This document shows positions 52,251 through 61,373 of a DNA stretch of 64,000 nucleotides, piece by piece; position 1 is the stretch's first letter; each line of letters starts with the position of its first letter. This DNA is from Saccharofermentans sp. (GTDB lineage: Bacteria > Bacillota > Clostridia > Saccharofermentanales > Saccharofermentanaceae), in the NCBI GenBank assembly GCA_024684815.1, contig JAIKWL010000046.1:1-64000 (forward strand), in the 5' to 3' direction. The position numbers and the translations under genes were made by a program. Below the pieces are notes generated by a model that was not told where the DNA came from, ran no database searches, and saw only the letters and a program-made list of their open reading frames with translations.

Positions 52251-53510
52251 ATGGGAACATTTAATTACGAAGTAAAGGATATCGCTTTGGCACCATCAGG
52301 CATTGAGAAGATAGAATGGGCATACCGCAATATGCCCGTGCTCCGTGCCATTGAGAGCGAGCTCATAGAAAAGCAGCCTTTCAAGGGCCTTAAGATATCG
52401 GTATCCGTTCACGTCGAAGCGAAGACCGCCTGCCTTGCAAGAGCGCTTGCCAGAGGCGGTGCGAAAGTCGCTCTTACAGGATGCAATCCGTTGTCCACAC
52501 AAGATGACGTGGCAGCAGCACTTGCTTCAATGGACATAATGAATGTATACGCAGTCCACGGCGATTCCGAAGAGGAATACTGGGGAAGAATTAAGAAGGC
52601 TCTGAGCTTTAAGCCTGACATCGTTATAGATGACGGCGGAGATTTTGCGCTGCTCCTTCATTCCGAATTAAAGGACATGGCTGCCAATGTAAGAGGCGGC
52701 TGCGAAGAGACGACTACGGGCGTTCACAGACTTGAGATATTAAAGAACGAGGATAAGCTCCTTTATCCTGTAATTGCCGTTAACGATGCAAGATGCAAGC
52801 ACCTTTTCGATAACAGGTTCGGAACGGGACAATCCGTTTGGACAGCCATAATGGCCACTACAAACCTTGTTGTTGCCGGAAAGACTGTTGTAGTCGCAGG
52901 ATACGGAATGTGCGGCAGAGGTGTCGCCATGAGGGCTAAGGGGCTTGGTGCAAAGGTCATTGTTACCGAGATCGATCCTGTTAAGGCATGTGAGGCCATA
53001 ATGGAAGGCTATCAGGTAATGACAATGGACGATGCTGCTCCTTTGGGTGATTTCTTTGTTACCGTTACGGGCTGCAAGGATGTTATTACCGCAAGACATT
53101 TTGAAGCTATGAAGGATGGAGCCGTGTGCTGCAATGCCGGCCATTTCGACTGTGAAGTGAGCGTTAAGGATCTTAATGACATTTGCGTTAGTAAAGACGA
53201 GCTCCGTAACAACATCATTGGATATAAGCTGAAAAACGGTAATACTGTCTGTGTTATCGCCGAAGGAAGACTGGTAAATCTTGCATCCGGTGACGGACAT
53301 CCGGTGGAGATCATGGATATGAGCTTTGCTCTTCAGGCGCAGTCTGCAATGTTTATTGCCAATAAACCCGAAAGGCTCCCTGTAGATGTATATCAGACTC
53401 CCGAAGTAATAGATGACCGTGTCGCCGAGATCCTTCTTAAGACAAAGGGCATTACTATCGACGAACTCACGGAAGAACAGAAGAAATACCTCAGTTCCTG
53501 GGATCTTTGA
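52251..53510 (+). CDS. ahcY: Adenosylhomocysteinase
   Basis: The enzyme hydrolyses S-adenosylhomocysteine to adenosine and homocysteine using bound NAD, which relieves product inhibition of methyltransferases. The 419-residue protein matches the shorter bacterial form: HVEAKTACLARAL, DDGGDFALLLH, CEETTTGVHRL, CKHLFDNRFGTGQS, Rossmann motif GYGMCGRGVAMRAKGLGA, NAGHFDCEV, and the C-terminal ELTEEQKKYLSSW. It shares a transcript with punA. A SAH nucleosidase route would be redundant; none is seen here. Confidence 0.94.
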   Translation: MGTFNYEVKDIALAPSGIEKIEWAYRNMPVLRAIESELIEKQPFKGLKISVSVHVEAKTACLARALARGGAKVALTGCNPLSTQDDVAAALASMDIMNVYAVHGDSEEEYWGRIKKALSFKPDIVIDDGGDFALLLHSELKDMAANVRGGCEETTTGVHRLEILKNEDKLLYPVIAVNDARCKHLFDNRFGTGQSVWTAIMATTNLVVAGKTVVVAGYGMCGRGVAMRAKGLGAKVIVTEIDPVKACEAIMEGYQVMTMDDAAPLGDFFVTVTGCKDVITARHFEAMKDGAVCCNAGHFDCEVSVKDLNDICVSKDELRNNIIGYKLKNGNTVCVIAEGRLVNLASGDGHPVEIMDMSFALQAQSAMFIANKPERLPVDVYQTPEVIDDRVAEILLKTKGITIDELTEEQKKYLSSWDL

Positions 53511-53534
53511 TCTGAATAATAATTGACCAATAAA

Positions 53535-53580
53535 CCAAGCAGGTGTCGGAGAAATACTCCGGCACTTGTTTGTTATTATT
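53535..53580 (+). terminator. Terminator of punA-ahcY
   Basis: A long stem CAAGCAGGTGTCGGAG (53536-53551) pairs with CTCCGGCACTTGTTTG (53557-53572), allowing G-U pairs, around a five-base loop and followed by a T-rich tract. Confidence 0.85.
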
Positions 53581-53594
53581 TAGCAAATTATAAT
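53566..53594 (+). promoter_or_regulatory. Promoter of the def-fmt operon
   Basis: TTGTTT (53566-53571), inside the distal arm of the preceding terminator, and a perfect TATAAT (53589-53594) are 17 bases apart. Confidence 0.65.
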
Positions 53595-53625
53595 ATTTGG
53601 GTAAATTTATGAATGGAGGCCTGAT

Positions 53626-54111
53626 ATGGCTTTAAGAAATCTGGTTTTGGAAGGTGATCCGCTTCTGCGCAAGACATCACGTCCCGTGGATGAGATCACT
53701 CCGAGGATAATAAAACTGTTGGATGACATGGCTGACACCATGTATTTCGAAGGCAGAGGTATCGGTATCGCTGCTCCCCAGGTGGGAGTATTAAGAAGAG
53801 TATTCGTGATCGACGTAGGTGACGATCACGGCAAGATCGAATTCATCAATCCCGAGATATTGGAGATGTCCGGGTCCCAGACAGATAATGAAGGCTGCCT
53901 TTCTGTTCCCGGGAAGACTTGCGGGGTTGAAAGACCTTCCCATGTCAAGGTAAAAGCTTTAGACCGCGAAGGGAATGAATTCGTTCTTGAGGCAGACGAT
54001 CTTCTCGCAAGATGTATTTGTCATGAGAATGATCATCTTGACGGGATCCTTTTTATCGACAAATCCGTTGACGGTAAGGTATACCGTATCGACGAGGAAG
54101 AAGAGGACTGA
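53626..54111 (+). CDS. def: Peptide deformylase
   Basis: Def removes the formyl group from nascent N-termini. All three motifs of an active type I enzyme are present in its 161 residues: GIGIAAPQVG near residue 46, EGCLSVPG (metal Cys) near 88, and CHENDHLDG with metal His133, catalytic Glu134 and His137. SD GGAGG. It is the first gene of a nine-gene operon; fmt starts three bases after its stop. Confidence 0.97.
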   Translation: MALRNLVLEGDPLLRKTSRPVDEITPRIIKLLDDMADTMYFEGRGIGIAAPQVGVLRRVFVIDVGDDHGKIEFINPEILEMSGSQTDNEGCLSVPGKTCGVERPSHVKVKALDREGNEFVLEADDLLARCICHENDHLDGILFIDKSVDGKVYRIDEEEED

Positions 54112-54114
54112 GGA

Positions 54115-55077
54115 TTGGACAGGCGTGATCTTAAGATAATATTCATGGGAACGCCTGAATTCGCAGGAACGAATCTCAAGGCGCTTATCGACGGCGGTTT
54201 TAATGTGGTCCTCTGTCTCTGCCAGCCTGATAAACCCGTAGGACGCAAACATATACTTACGGCGCCTCCGGTCAAGGTTATTGCGCTGGAAAACGGTATC
54301 GAGGTTTATCAGCCGGACTCACTTAAGAATGATGAAGCTGTCGAAAAGATCAGATCTTATGAAGCTGATCTTATAGTGACTGCTGCTTACGGAAAGATCC
54401 TTCCAAAGGCTGTGCTCGATCTTCCGGTATTCGGCTGCATCAACTGTCACGGAAGCCTTTTGCCCGCAAGAAGAGGCGCAGCACCTGTGCAGCGTGCGAT
54501 CCTTGAGGGCGATAAAGTTACCGGGATTACTTTTATGAAGATGGATGTCGGTATGGATACAGGCGATATCATTGAAGAGATCAAGGTCGATATCGATCCT
54601 GACTGGCACACTGATACTCTGATGAATGCCATTGCCGAAGTCAGTGCAAAAGCACTTCCCGGCATCATCGATGACTGGACTGAGGGAAAGCTCACTGCCA
54701 CAAAGCAGGATGAGTCAATTGCTACATCCTGTCCTCCGATAAGACCTGAAGAAGGAGAGTTTTTCTGGACACAGGATGCCTGTGATATACATAACAGGGT
54801 TAGAGCATTAAGTTCCTGGCCCGGAGCTTTTGTCATGTCGGGCGAAAACAAGCTGAAAGTGCTGGATTCGGTAGTTTTATCTGATGGTGATCCGCTTATC
54901 CCTGAGGAGTGGAAGAACTCTGAACCGGGGACTGTCGTAAAAGCAAAAGGTGAGAATCTGATAATCAAGTGCGGTGTGGGCTATCTTAATATCAAAGAAC
55001 TTCAGGTTCCGGGCGGCAAGAAACTCTCAAGCCGTGACTGTGCCCATAATTTCACGGTGGGAAGCCCTGTAATATAG
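54115..55077 (+). CDS. fmt: Methionyl-tRNA formyltransferase
   Basis: Fmt formylates initiator Met-tRNA using 10-formyl-THF, the step that def later reverses on proteins. The 320-residue protein has IIFMGTPEFAG at the N-terminus, CINCHGSLLPARRGAAPVQRAI with the catalytic Asn and His, GMDTGDII, and the C-terminal OB-like tRNA-binding domain. It starts at TTG 54115; the SD (AGAGG) is inside the end of def, so translation is coupled. Confidence 0.96.
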   Translation: MDRRDLKIIFMGTPEFAGTNLKALIDGGFNVVLCLCQPDKPVGRKHILTAPPVKVIALENGIEVYQPDSLKNDEAVEKIRSYEADLIVTAAYGKILPKAVLDLPVFGCINCHGSLLPARRGAAPVQRAILEGDKVTGITFMKMDVGMDTGDIIEEIKVDIDPDWHTDTLMNAIAEVSAKALPGIIDDWTEGKLTATKQDESIATSCPPIRPEEGEFFWTQDACDIHNRVRALSSWPGAFVMSGENKLKVLDSVVLSDGDPLIPEEWKNSEPGTVVKAKGENLIIKCGVGYLNIKELQVPGGKKLSSRDCAHNFTVGSPVI

Positions 55078-55087
55078 GAGCATAACT

Positions 55088-56503
55088 ATGTTTGATGATA
55101 TCCGGTATAAGAAGAAAGAACTGATCAAGATCATTTCAGATGATAATGAGAGAGAATTATGTTTTCTCATGCTCTATTGGGTTTATGAGAAAGATGCATA
55201 TTCCAATCTTGTCATCAAAAAGGCTGATAAGATAGCATCATCTGCCGGAAAGAAGATCGATTTTGCCAGAGCAATGCTCTACGGAACCTTAACATATACA
55301 TTCACGATCGATTTTCTCGTAAGGCATCTTACCAAAGAAGAGACTGAGTCAATGGATCCCGTTGCCAGGACAGTAATTAGGATGGCCGTCTGGCAGATCC
55401 AGTTCGGCAATAATATCCCTGATTATGCTGTCGTTGATTCTTCTGTGGAGATCACTAAAAAGTACAATCAGAAAGCAGCAGGCTACGTAAACGCTGTGCT
55501 TAGAAAGTTTACGGATTGTCCTGAGGCCAAGAGATATCTCGAACAGTTTAAACCCGGTATCAGAGTATCGTTAAAGCCCGAGATATACGGCATATTAAAA
55601 AAGGACTACGGGAAACAGGAAGCTCTTGAGATAGGAAAGGCATTCCTTGAACCTGCAAAGCTGACAGTAAGGTTCGACCTTCATAAGATAGATCAGAAAG
55701 GCATCATAGCAGAACTCAACAAAGAAGGGATAACGGCCGTAAAGGGCAGCTTTATTCCTGATTGTGTTGAGATAACGGGCGGACTTAACGGCCTTGAGAA
55801 TTCCGAATGCTTTAATAAGTACGGAATGTTCGTTCAGGGACAGGGAGCAATGCTCGCATCACACATTGCCCATCCGAGAGTCGCTGACAAGATCCTTGAC
55901 TGCTGTGCTGCTCCGGGCGGCAAATCTACCCATATGGCACAGATGTGCCGTGACGACCTGAGCATAATTGCCGTTGATATCAATGAGGCAAGGCTTAAGC
56001 TCGTTAGGGATAACTGCAAGAGGCTGGGTCTAACTTCGATCGAGACTTTCTGTGCCGATGCTTCAAAGATCAACAAGGATGATAAAGATTCCAGGAGATC
56101 TTACGATATTGTATTGTGTGACGTCCCGTGCAGCGGATTAGGCCTCCTCGGAAGAAAGCCCGATATCAGGGATAAGTTTACTTTCGATGAATTGGATGAG
56201 CTTCTTCCTTTGCAGTATTTGATACTTGAGCATGCTTCGAAGATGGTCCGTCCCGGCGGTGCTCTGATCTACTGCACATGCACCCTTAATACTGATGAGA
56301 ATGAGAATCAGGTAGAAGCATTCCTGTCCGAACATAAGAGATTCCATACTGTTCCGATAGATAAATATCTTCCGGAAGGACTTAATATGGATGAGGAAAG
56401 ACAGGAAAAGGCCGCGAACGGTATGATCACGCTTCTTCCTCATATCGATAAGTGTGAGGGTTTCTTCATTTGCCGTATGGAAAGAGACAGAAAGGAAGAT
56501 TGA
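55088..56503 (+). CDS. rsmB: 16S rRNA cytosine-967 C5-methyltransferase RsmB
   Basis: RsmB methylates C967 of 16S rRNA using SAM. The 471-residue protein has an N-terminal NusB-like RNA-binding domain (DPVARTVIRMAVWQIQFG, YAVVDSSVEITKKY, VNAVLRKF), then the SAM-binding Rossmann domain (DCCAAPGGKSTHMAQ) and the two catalytic cysteines in CDVPCSGLG and YCTCTLNTDENE. It ends with the ICRMERDRK tail. Start ATG eleven bases after fmt. Confidence 0.95.
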   Translation: MFDDIRYKKKELIKIISDDNERELCFLMLYWVYEKDAYSNLVIKKADKIASSAGKKIDFARAMLYGTLTYTFTIDFLVRHLTKEETESMDPVARTVIRMAVWQIQFGNNIPDYAVVDSSVEITKKYNQKAAGYVNAVLRKFTDCPEAKRYLEQFKPGIRVSLKPEIYGILKKDYGKQEALEIGKAFLEPAKLTVRFDLHKIDQKGIIAELNKEGITAVKGSFIPDCVEITGGLNGLENSECFNKYGMFVQGQGAMLASHIAHPRVADKILDCCAAPGGKSTHMAQMCRDDLSIIAVDINEARLKLVRDNCKRLGLTSIETFCADASKINKDDKDSRRSYDIVLCDVPCSGLGLLGRKPDIRDKFTFDELDELLPLQYLILEHASKMVRPGGALIYCTCTLNTDENENQVEAFLSEHKRFHTVPIDKYLPEGLNMDEERQEKAANGMITLLPHIDKCEGFFICRMERDRKED

Positions 56504-56505
56504 TC

Positions 56506-57543
56506 TTGAAAGAGAAGTTCTGTCTTGATTTAAACCTTAATGATCTTACCTGTTGGTGTGAAGAACGCGGAATTCCGAAGTACCGCGCTTCGCAGATATA
56601 TAATTGGCTTTCATCAGGCTGTGTGACGACAGATGAAATGACCAATGTCCCGAAAAAAGTCAGGGCAATGCTTGAAGAGGACTTCATTTTCGGAGGGTTT
56701 ACTCTGCTCCAGCACCTTGTGTCCGAGCTCGACGGCACCGAGAAGTTTGTATTTGCGCTTCATGACGGCAACATTATAGAGACAGTTGCAATGAGATATA
56801 AGACGGGGATATCTGTCTGTATCTCATCACAGGCAGGCTGCAAAATGGGATGTGCTTTCTGTGCTTCAGCAAAGATCGGTTTCGGAAGGGATCTTTCCGC
56901 AGGAGAGCTTCTTGCCCAGGTCAGCGTAACCCAGAAAATGCTCGGGGAGAGAGTCCGCAGTGTTGTGATAATGGGCATAGGTGAGCCTTTTGACAACTAT
57001 AATAACGTGTTGGGATTTATAAAGCTTGCAAACGATCCTGAAGGTCTTAACCTCGGAGCCAGACATATAACGCTTTCAACATGCGGTCTTGTTCCGAAGA
57101 TCGAAGAGTTCACTAAAGAGGGTCTGCAGGTCAATCTTGCCGTATCTCTTCACGCTCCGAATGATGAATTGAGAAAGAAGCTCATGCCGGTTGCAAAGGC
57201 TTATTCCATAGAGCAGCTCATGAATGCATGCAGGGAATACACAAAGGCTACAGGCAGGAGAATAACATTCGAATACAGCCTCTTTGCGGGTGTAAACGAT
57301 ACTCCCGCATGTGCTTCAGAGCTGGTAAAACTCCTGAAGGGCGGTCTTTACCATGTAAATCTAATTGCGGCCAATAAAGTGCCAGGCACAGTATTTACCT
57401 CTGCATCACCTGCAAAAGTAAAGCAGTTCAGGGATATCCTTGAGTCCGGCGGGATCAATGCCACTGTAAGACGTGAGATGGGATCGGATATAATGGCTGC
57501 CTGCGGACAGCTTCGGAGAGGAACGATAGAGGGAAGATCATGA
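56506..57543 (+). CDS. rlmN: Dual-specificity rRNA/tRNA adenine-C2 methyltransferase RlmN
   Basis: This radical-SAM enzyme makes 2-methyladenosine at 23S A2503 and in some tRNAs. The 345-residue protein has the cluster motif CKMGCAFC, a GIGEPFDN segment, STCGLVPKI, LAVSLHAPND, and the family's N-terminal HhH-like domain (PKYRASQIYNWL). The likely start is TTG 56506, with AAGGAAG about eight bases upstream. In-frame TTGs at 56500 and 56470 are alternatives; no ATG is available. The stop codon overlaps the prpC start by four bases. Confidence 0.94.
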   Translation: MKEKFCLDLNLNDLTCWCEERGIPKYRASQIYNWLSSGCVTTDEMTNVPKKVRAMLEEDFIFGGFTLLQHLVSELDGTEKFVFALHDGNIIETVAMRYKTGISVCISSQAGCKMGCAFCASAKIGFGRDLSAGELLAQVSVTQKMLGERVRSVVIMGIGEPFDNYNNVLGFIKLANDPEGLNLGARHITLSTCGLVPKIEEFTKEGLQVNLAVSLHAPNDELRKKLMPVAKAYSIEQLMNACREYTKATGRRITFEYSLFAGVNDTPACASELVKLLKGGLYHVNLIAANKVPGTVFTSASPAKVKQFRDILESGGINATVRREMGSDIMAACGQLRRGTIEGRS

Positions 57544-58289
57544 GAACATTCGGGATGTCTGAAAAAGGCCCTGTAAGGGACATGAATGAGGATTCCTACG
57601 GCAGTGTGACCGTGGGAAATATCCTTTGCATGGCTGTGGCTGACGGTGTCGGCGGCGAGTCGTTCGGCGAGATCGCGAGCCGGATCGCAGTCGACTACAT
57701 CCTTGAGGCTTTTAAAGAGACCCTTCCTTTTGTAAAAGACAAAGATTCTCTTCCGGCATATCTTAAGAATATTTTCAACAAAGCAAATATCAAGATACTG
57801 CTCGATTGTCTTGAGCACCGGGAACGCATGGGTATGTGCACGACCCTGACCGCTGCTCTTTTGAACGGTACGGAACTGACTATCGCGCATATAGGCGATA
57901 CAAGGGGTTATCTGCTCCATGGAAGTGAACTGATCAAACTGACAGAGGATCACAATGAAGCTGCAAGACTTGTAAAACAGGGCAGGATTACCGAAGAGGA
58001 GGCAAAATACCATCCCGGAAGATGCAGGCTCCATATGGTAGTCGGAGAGAATCAGTATCTCAATCCTGATATTTACAGTTATAATATAAGTTACGGCGAT
58101 ATTGTCTTTCTGTGCTCGGACGGGTTATATTCTTTCATGTCTGATGAACAGTTTAAGGACTGCGCACGTAACAGAGGCAACCTTGAAGATGTATGCTCAA
58201 GACTTATAACCAAAGCGGTTGAAGGCGGGAGCAATGACAATATAACGGTAATAGCAGGCAGGGCTGAAAAGCCCGTCTGTGAAGCATAG
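57540..58289 (+). CDS. prpC: PP2C-type Ser/Thr phosphatase PrpC/Stp
   Basis: PrpC dephosphorylates targets of the PASTA kinase encoded next to it. The 249-residue protein has all PP2C motifs: NEDSYG, VADGVGGESFGEIAS, IAHIGDTRGYL, LTEDHNEA, CSDGLYSFM and GGSNDNITVI. No membrane anchor, unlike the PP2C protein at 14.1 kb. It overlaps rlmN by four bases and is followed after eight bases by the kinase. Confidence 0.96.
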   Translation: MRTFGMSEKGPVRDMNEDSYGSVTVGNILCMAVADGVGGESFGEIASRIAVDYILEAFKETLPFVKDKDSLPAYLKNIFNKANIKILLDCLEHRERMGMCTTLTAALLNGTELTIAHIGDTRGYLLHGSELIKLTEDHNEAARLVKQGRITEEEAKYHPGRCRLHMVVGENQYLNPDIYSYNISYGDIVFLCSDGLYSFMSDEQFKDCARNRGNLEDVCSRLITKAVEGGSNDNITVIAGRAEKPVCEA

Positions 58290-58297
58290 GGGGAAAC

Positions 58298-60433
58298 ATG
58301 GCAAATCAGGTACACGGCCCGGAGGGCATGATCTTTGCGAATAAGTACAGGATCGTCAAGCTTATAGGCTCAGGCGGTATGGCTAATGTTTATCTCGGTA
58401 TCGACATGAATACCGGTGTGAACGTTGCGATCAAGATATTAAAGCCCGAGTTTTCATCTGATGAGGAGTTCATCAGAAGATTTGATACAGAAGCAAAATC
58501 AGTTGCTTCACTGAATCATGCTAATATCGTTAAAGTATTCGGCGTTGGGCACGAAGGTAATTTCAGATATATCGTTCAGGAATATATTGAAGGTATTACC
58601 GTAAAGGATCTCATCAATCAGAACGGACACCTGGACTGGCGCAATGCTGTCCCGATCGTTATCCAGATCGGTCTTGCTCTCGATTATGCTCATCAGAACG
58701 GCATAGTTCACAGAGACATCAAGCCCCAGAATATCCTTATTTCCCGTGACCGTGTCGCGAAAATAACCGACTTCGGTATTGCGCGTGCCGCATCATCCAC
58801 AACTATTACCATGACAGGTGTGCAGATGGGTTCTGTTCACTATTTTTCACCTGAGCAGGCCAGAGGCGGCAATGTCGGCCCCCAGTCGGATATCTATTCA
58901 CTCGGTGTTTCTCTTTTCGAGATGGTAACCGGAAGACTTCCGTTCGACGGCGATTCAAATGTTGCCATCGCAGTTAAGCATCTGCAGGAGACACCTCCGG
59001 TACCGTCATCTCTTATGCAGGGCATTCCGAAGGGCCTTGATTCGATCATTATTAAATGTATGCAGAAATCACCCGAGAGACGTTATCAGACGATGCGTCA
59101 GCTCGTTACAGAGCTTGATTCCCTCCTTGTCGACCCTAACGGTGTTTACGGTGTTATCAATAATGTTCCCGACAAGAACACGAATACGGATACGAATATC
59201 TCATTCAGACAGGATCCTGAATATGAGAAGATCTCCGAGATCGAAAAAAGTGCCGAGTCCAGACGTATTTCTCGATTCAGGGATAATGTATTGCTTGCTC
59301 TGATCATTGTAGTTATCGTAGGTGTTCTTATCGGTATAGGTATCCTTGTGATCAAGGCTGTCGATAATGCCACCAAGATAGAGGAAAACACGGATTATAC
59401 AGTCGAGAACTATGTGGGTCTGACTGCGGATGAAGTAATTAAAAAGCTTGATCTCGCAGGTGTTAATTTCTCTGTCGTATATCAGCAGACTGATGCCTAT
59501 GAGCCCGGAATCGTTATCGAGCAGAGTATTGCCGAAGGCATAGTTATCTCCACAACAAGCAAACTGAGCAATCTTGTTATTACGGTTTCTTCCGCTGACC
59601 AATCGATCGTTCTGCAGAATTATGCGAATGTCGATTATGAGGATTGCTATAAGTCATTGCAAAACCTCGGACTTGTACCTGTACTCCGTCCTGAACCTTC
59701 CGATTCTTTGGAACCGGGAATGGTCATCAGAACAGAACCGGAAGCCAATACACAGCTGTTAAGAGGCGATAATGTCGTAATTATCTACGCTATCGAGCCT
59801 ACTTCGAGCGTTGTGCCTAACGTTGTAGGCAACAGCGTTTCTGATGCTGCAGCCAAGCTCGGCGAGAGCAATCTTAATTATGTGGTCGAGGGTTCTCCCG
59901 AAGTCCTCGCTCTTCCTGCGAGCCAGCAGTATGTAATCCTTACAAATCCCGTGTCGGGATCCACTGTTGCAAGGAAATCCACAGTAAAGCTTTATGTCGG
60001 CACATATGAGGATTATCAGAACGGCGGTACTCCTACGCCCACACCTCCGCAGGCTGTTATTGAGGTTGATTTCAGCGGAAGCGGAACCGTAACCGGCGGC
60101 GGTCAGTATGAACTCAATACCCAGGTTACGCTTACAGCCACACCTGCTACGGGCTTCATGTTCGATTGCTGGCTTGATGCTTACGGCAATGCTATCTGCC
60201 TGTCGAACACATATACATTTGTAGTCAAGGAAAGCACGAAGTTTACTGCGGTATTTGCGCCGCTCCCTTCTTCAACACCTACTCCGACGCCGACGCCTAC
60301 ACCTGTTCCGCCTCCGCCGACGGATACACCGACACCTACGCCGGTACCGCCTCCGCCGGATAATCCGGGCGGCAATGAGAATCCCGGAGGAGGGGAGAAT
60401 CCCGGCGGTGATACGCCCCAGAATCCCGGTTAA
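58298..60433 (+). CDS. prkC: PASTA-domain Ser/Thr protein kinase with an extra C-terminal domain
   Basis: This transmembrane kinase senses cell-wall fragments and regulates growth and division. The 711-residue protein has a kinase domain (GSGGMANVYLG, VAIKIL, HRDIKPQN, DFG, residues about 15-275), a juxtamembrane region, one membrane helix (about 332-353) and three PASTA repeats (about 365-575). Beyond the usual end it continues with a 65-residue domain like InlB B-repeat/Listeria-type beta modules (GSGTVTGGGQYELNTQVTL, ATGFMFDCWLD, about 588-652) and a Thr-Pro then Gly-Pro-Asn-rich tail of about 55 residues. This tail could reach into the wall. Confidence 0.95.
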   Translation: MANQVHGPEGMIFANKYRIVKLIGSGGMANVYLGIDMNTGVNVAIKILKPEFSSDEEFIRRFDTEAKSVASLNHANIVKVFGVGHEGNFRYIVQEYIEGITVKDLINQNGHLDWRNAVPIVIQIGLALDYAHQNGIVHRDIKPQNILISRDRVAKITDFGIARAASSTTITMTGVQMGSVHYFSPEQARGGNVGPQSDIYSLGVSLFEMVTGRLPFDGDSNVAIAVKHLQETPPVPSSLMQGIPKGLDSIIIKCMQKSPERRYQTMRQLVTELDSLLVDPNGVYGVINNVPDKNTNTDTNISFRQDPEYEKISEIEKSAESRRISRFRDNVLLALIIVVIVGVLIGIGILVIKAVDNATKIEENTDYTVENYVGLTADEVIKKLDLAGVNFSVVYQQTDAYEPGIVIEQSIAEGIVISTTSKLSNLVITVSSADQSIVLQNYANVDYEDCYKSLQNLGLVPVLRPEPSDSLEPGMVIRTEPEANTQLLRGDNVVIIYAIEPTSSVVPNVVGNSVSDAAAKLGESNLNYVVEGSPEVLALPASQQYVILTNPVSGSTVARKSTVKLYVGTYEDYQNGGTPTPTPPQAVIEVDFSGSGTVTGGGQYELNTQVTLTATPATGFMFDCWLDAYGNAICLSNTYTFVVKESTKFTAVFAPLPSSTPTPTPTPTPVPPPPTDTPTPTPVPPPPDNPGGNENPGGGENPGGDTPQNPG

Positions 60434-60446
60434 CGGATAATATCAG

Positions 60447-61373
60447 ATGTCAGGAGACAGTTCTTTTCGGGGAGTAATTACAAAAGGCGTTGGCGGTGTC
60501 TATACCGTCCGCTTTGAATCATCCGGCAGGATGGATTATGCGCTGTGTGCCGCAAGGGGAACATTCAGGCTTAAAGGTATCAAGCCTGCGATCGGCGATG
60601 CCGTGACGATCGTTCCTTCGGGTGATCCGGATGTTGAATATGTCATAACGGATATCGATGACAGGAAAAGCTTTATCGCAAGACCGCCTGTCGCAAATCT
60701 TTCGGTAATGCTTCTCACGTTTTCCGTTTCAGATCCTGCTCCGGATCTTACTTTGCTCGATAAGATGCTGCTTATCTGTTCATTAAGCAACATAAGACCA
60801 GTGATCATTTTTACCAAGAGCGATCTGAATACGGATGACTCTGAAAGGCTTTGTTCAGTTTACACTAAGGCCGGCTACGAAGTTCTCGTATCTTCCCCCC
60901 AAAAGAGTCTTACCAAAAATGATCTTAAGGATATAATAGGTGATGGAATTGCGGCTTTTGCGGGTCCTTCCGGAGTCGGAAAGAGTACGCTGTGCAATTC
61001 CCTTCTCGGATTTGACGTTATGCGGACCGGAGAGGTGAGCGCGAAGATCAGACGCGGCAGGCATACGACGAGGCATGTCGAACTTCACGAGTTTTTCGAC
61101 GGCTTTATCTGCGATACACCTGGTTTTACATCACTTTCTTTGGAAGATCAGGGTGTTGATTACAGGGATGTCTTATACGGATTTCCCGAGATAACGAAGA
61201 TCGCTACAGGCTGCAGGTTCGATGACTGCTCTCACCGTAAAGAAGACGGATGCGTGGTCAGGAATGCTCTGTCTGACGGAACGATCGATCCGGGACGATA
61301 CGAGAGATACAGCAGTTTTTATACTGAACTCTATGATAATAGGAACAATTATAAACACAGGAGAAAACAATGA
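60447..61373 (+). CDS. rsgA: Ribosome small-subunit-dependent GTPase RsgA
   Basis: RsgA is a circularly permuted GTPase for 30S maturation. The 308-residue protein has an N-terminal OB fold (GVGGVYTVRF), G4 TKSD before G1 GPSGVGKSTLCNSLLG as expected for the permuted order, G3 DTPGF, and a C-terminal zinc domain (CRFDDCSHRKEDGC). The 3' end overlaps rpe by four bases. Confidence 0.95.
   Translation: MSGDSSFRGVITKGVGGVYTVRFESSGRMDYALCAARGTFRLKGIKPAIGDAVTIVPSGDPDVEYVITDIDDRKSFIARPPVANLSVMLLTFSVSDPAPDLTLLDKMLLICSLSNIRPVIIFTKSDLNTDDSERLCSVYTKAGYEVLVSSPQKSLTKNDLKDIIGDGIAAFAGPSGVGKSTLCNSLLGFDVMRTGEVSAKIRRGRHTTRHVELHEFFDGFICDTPGFTSLSLEDQGVDYRDVLYGFPEITKIATGCRFDDCSHRKEDGCVVRNALSDGTIDPGRYERYSSFYTELYDNRNNYKHRRKQ

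Noticed and set aside
60181..60375. Gly/Val-repeat reading frame on the minus strand
   Set aside because: It is the antisense of the Thr-Pro-rich tail of the PASTA kinase and has no SD.
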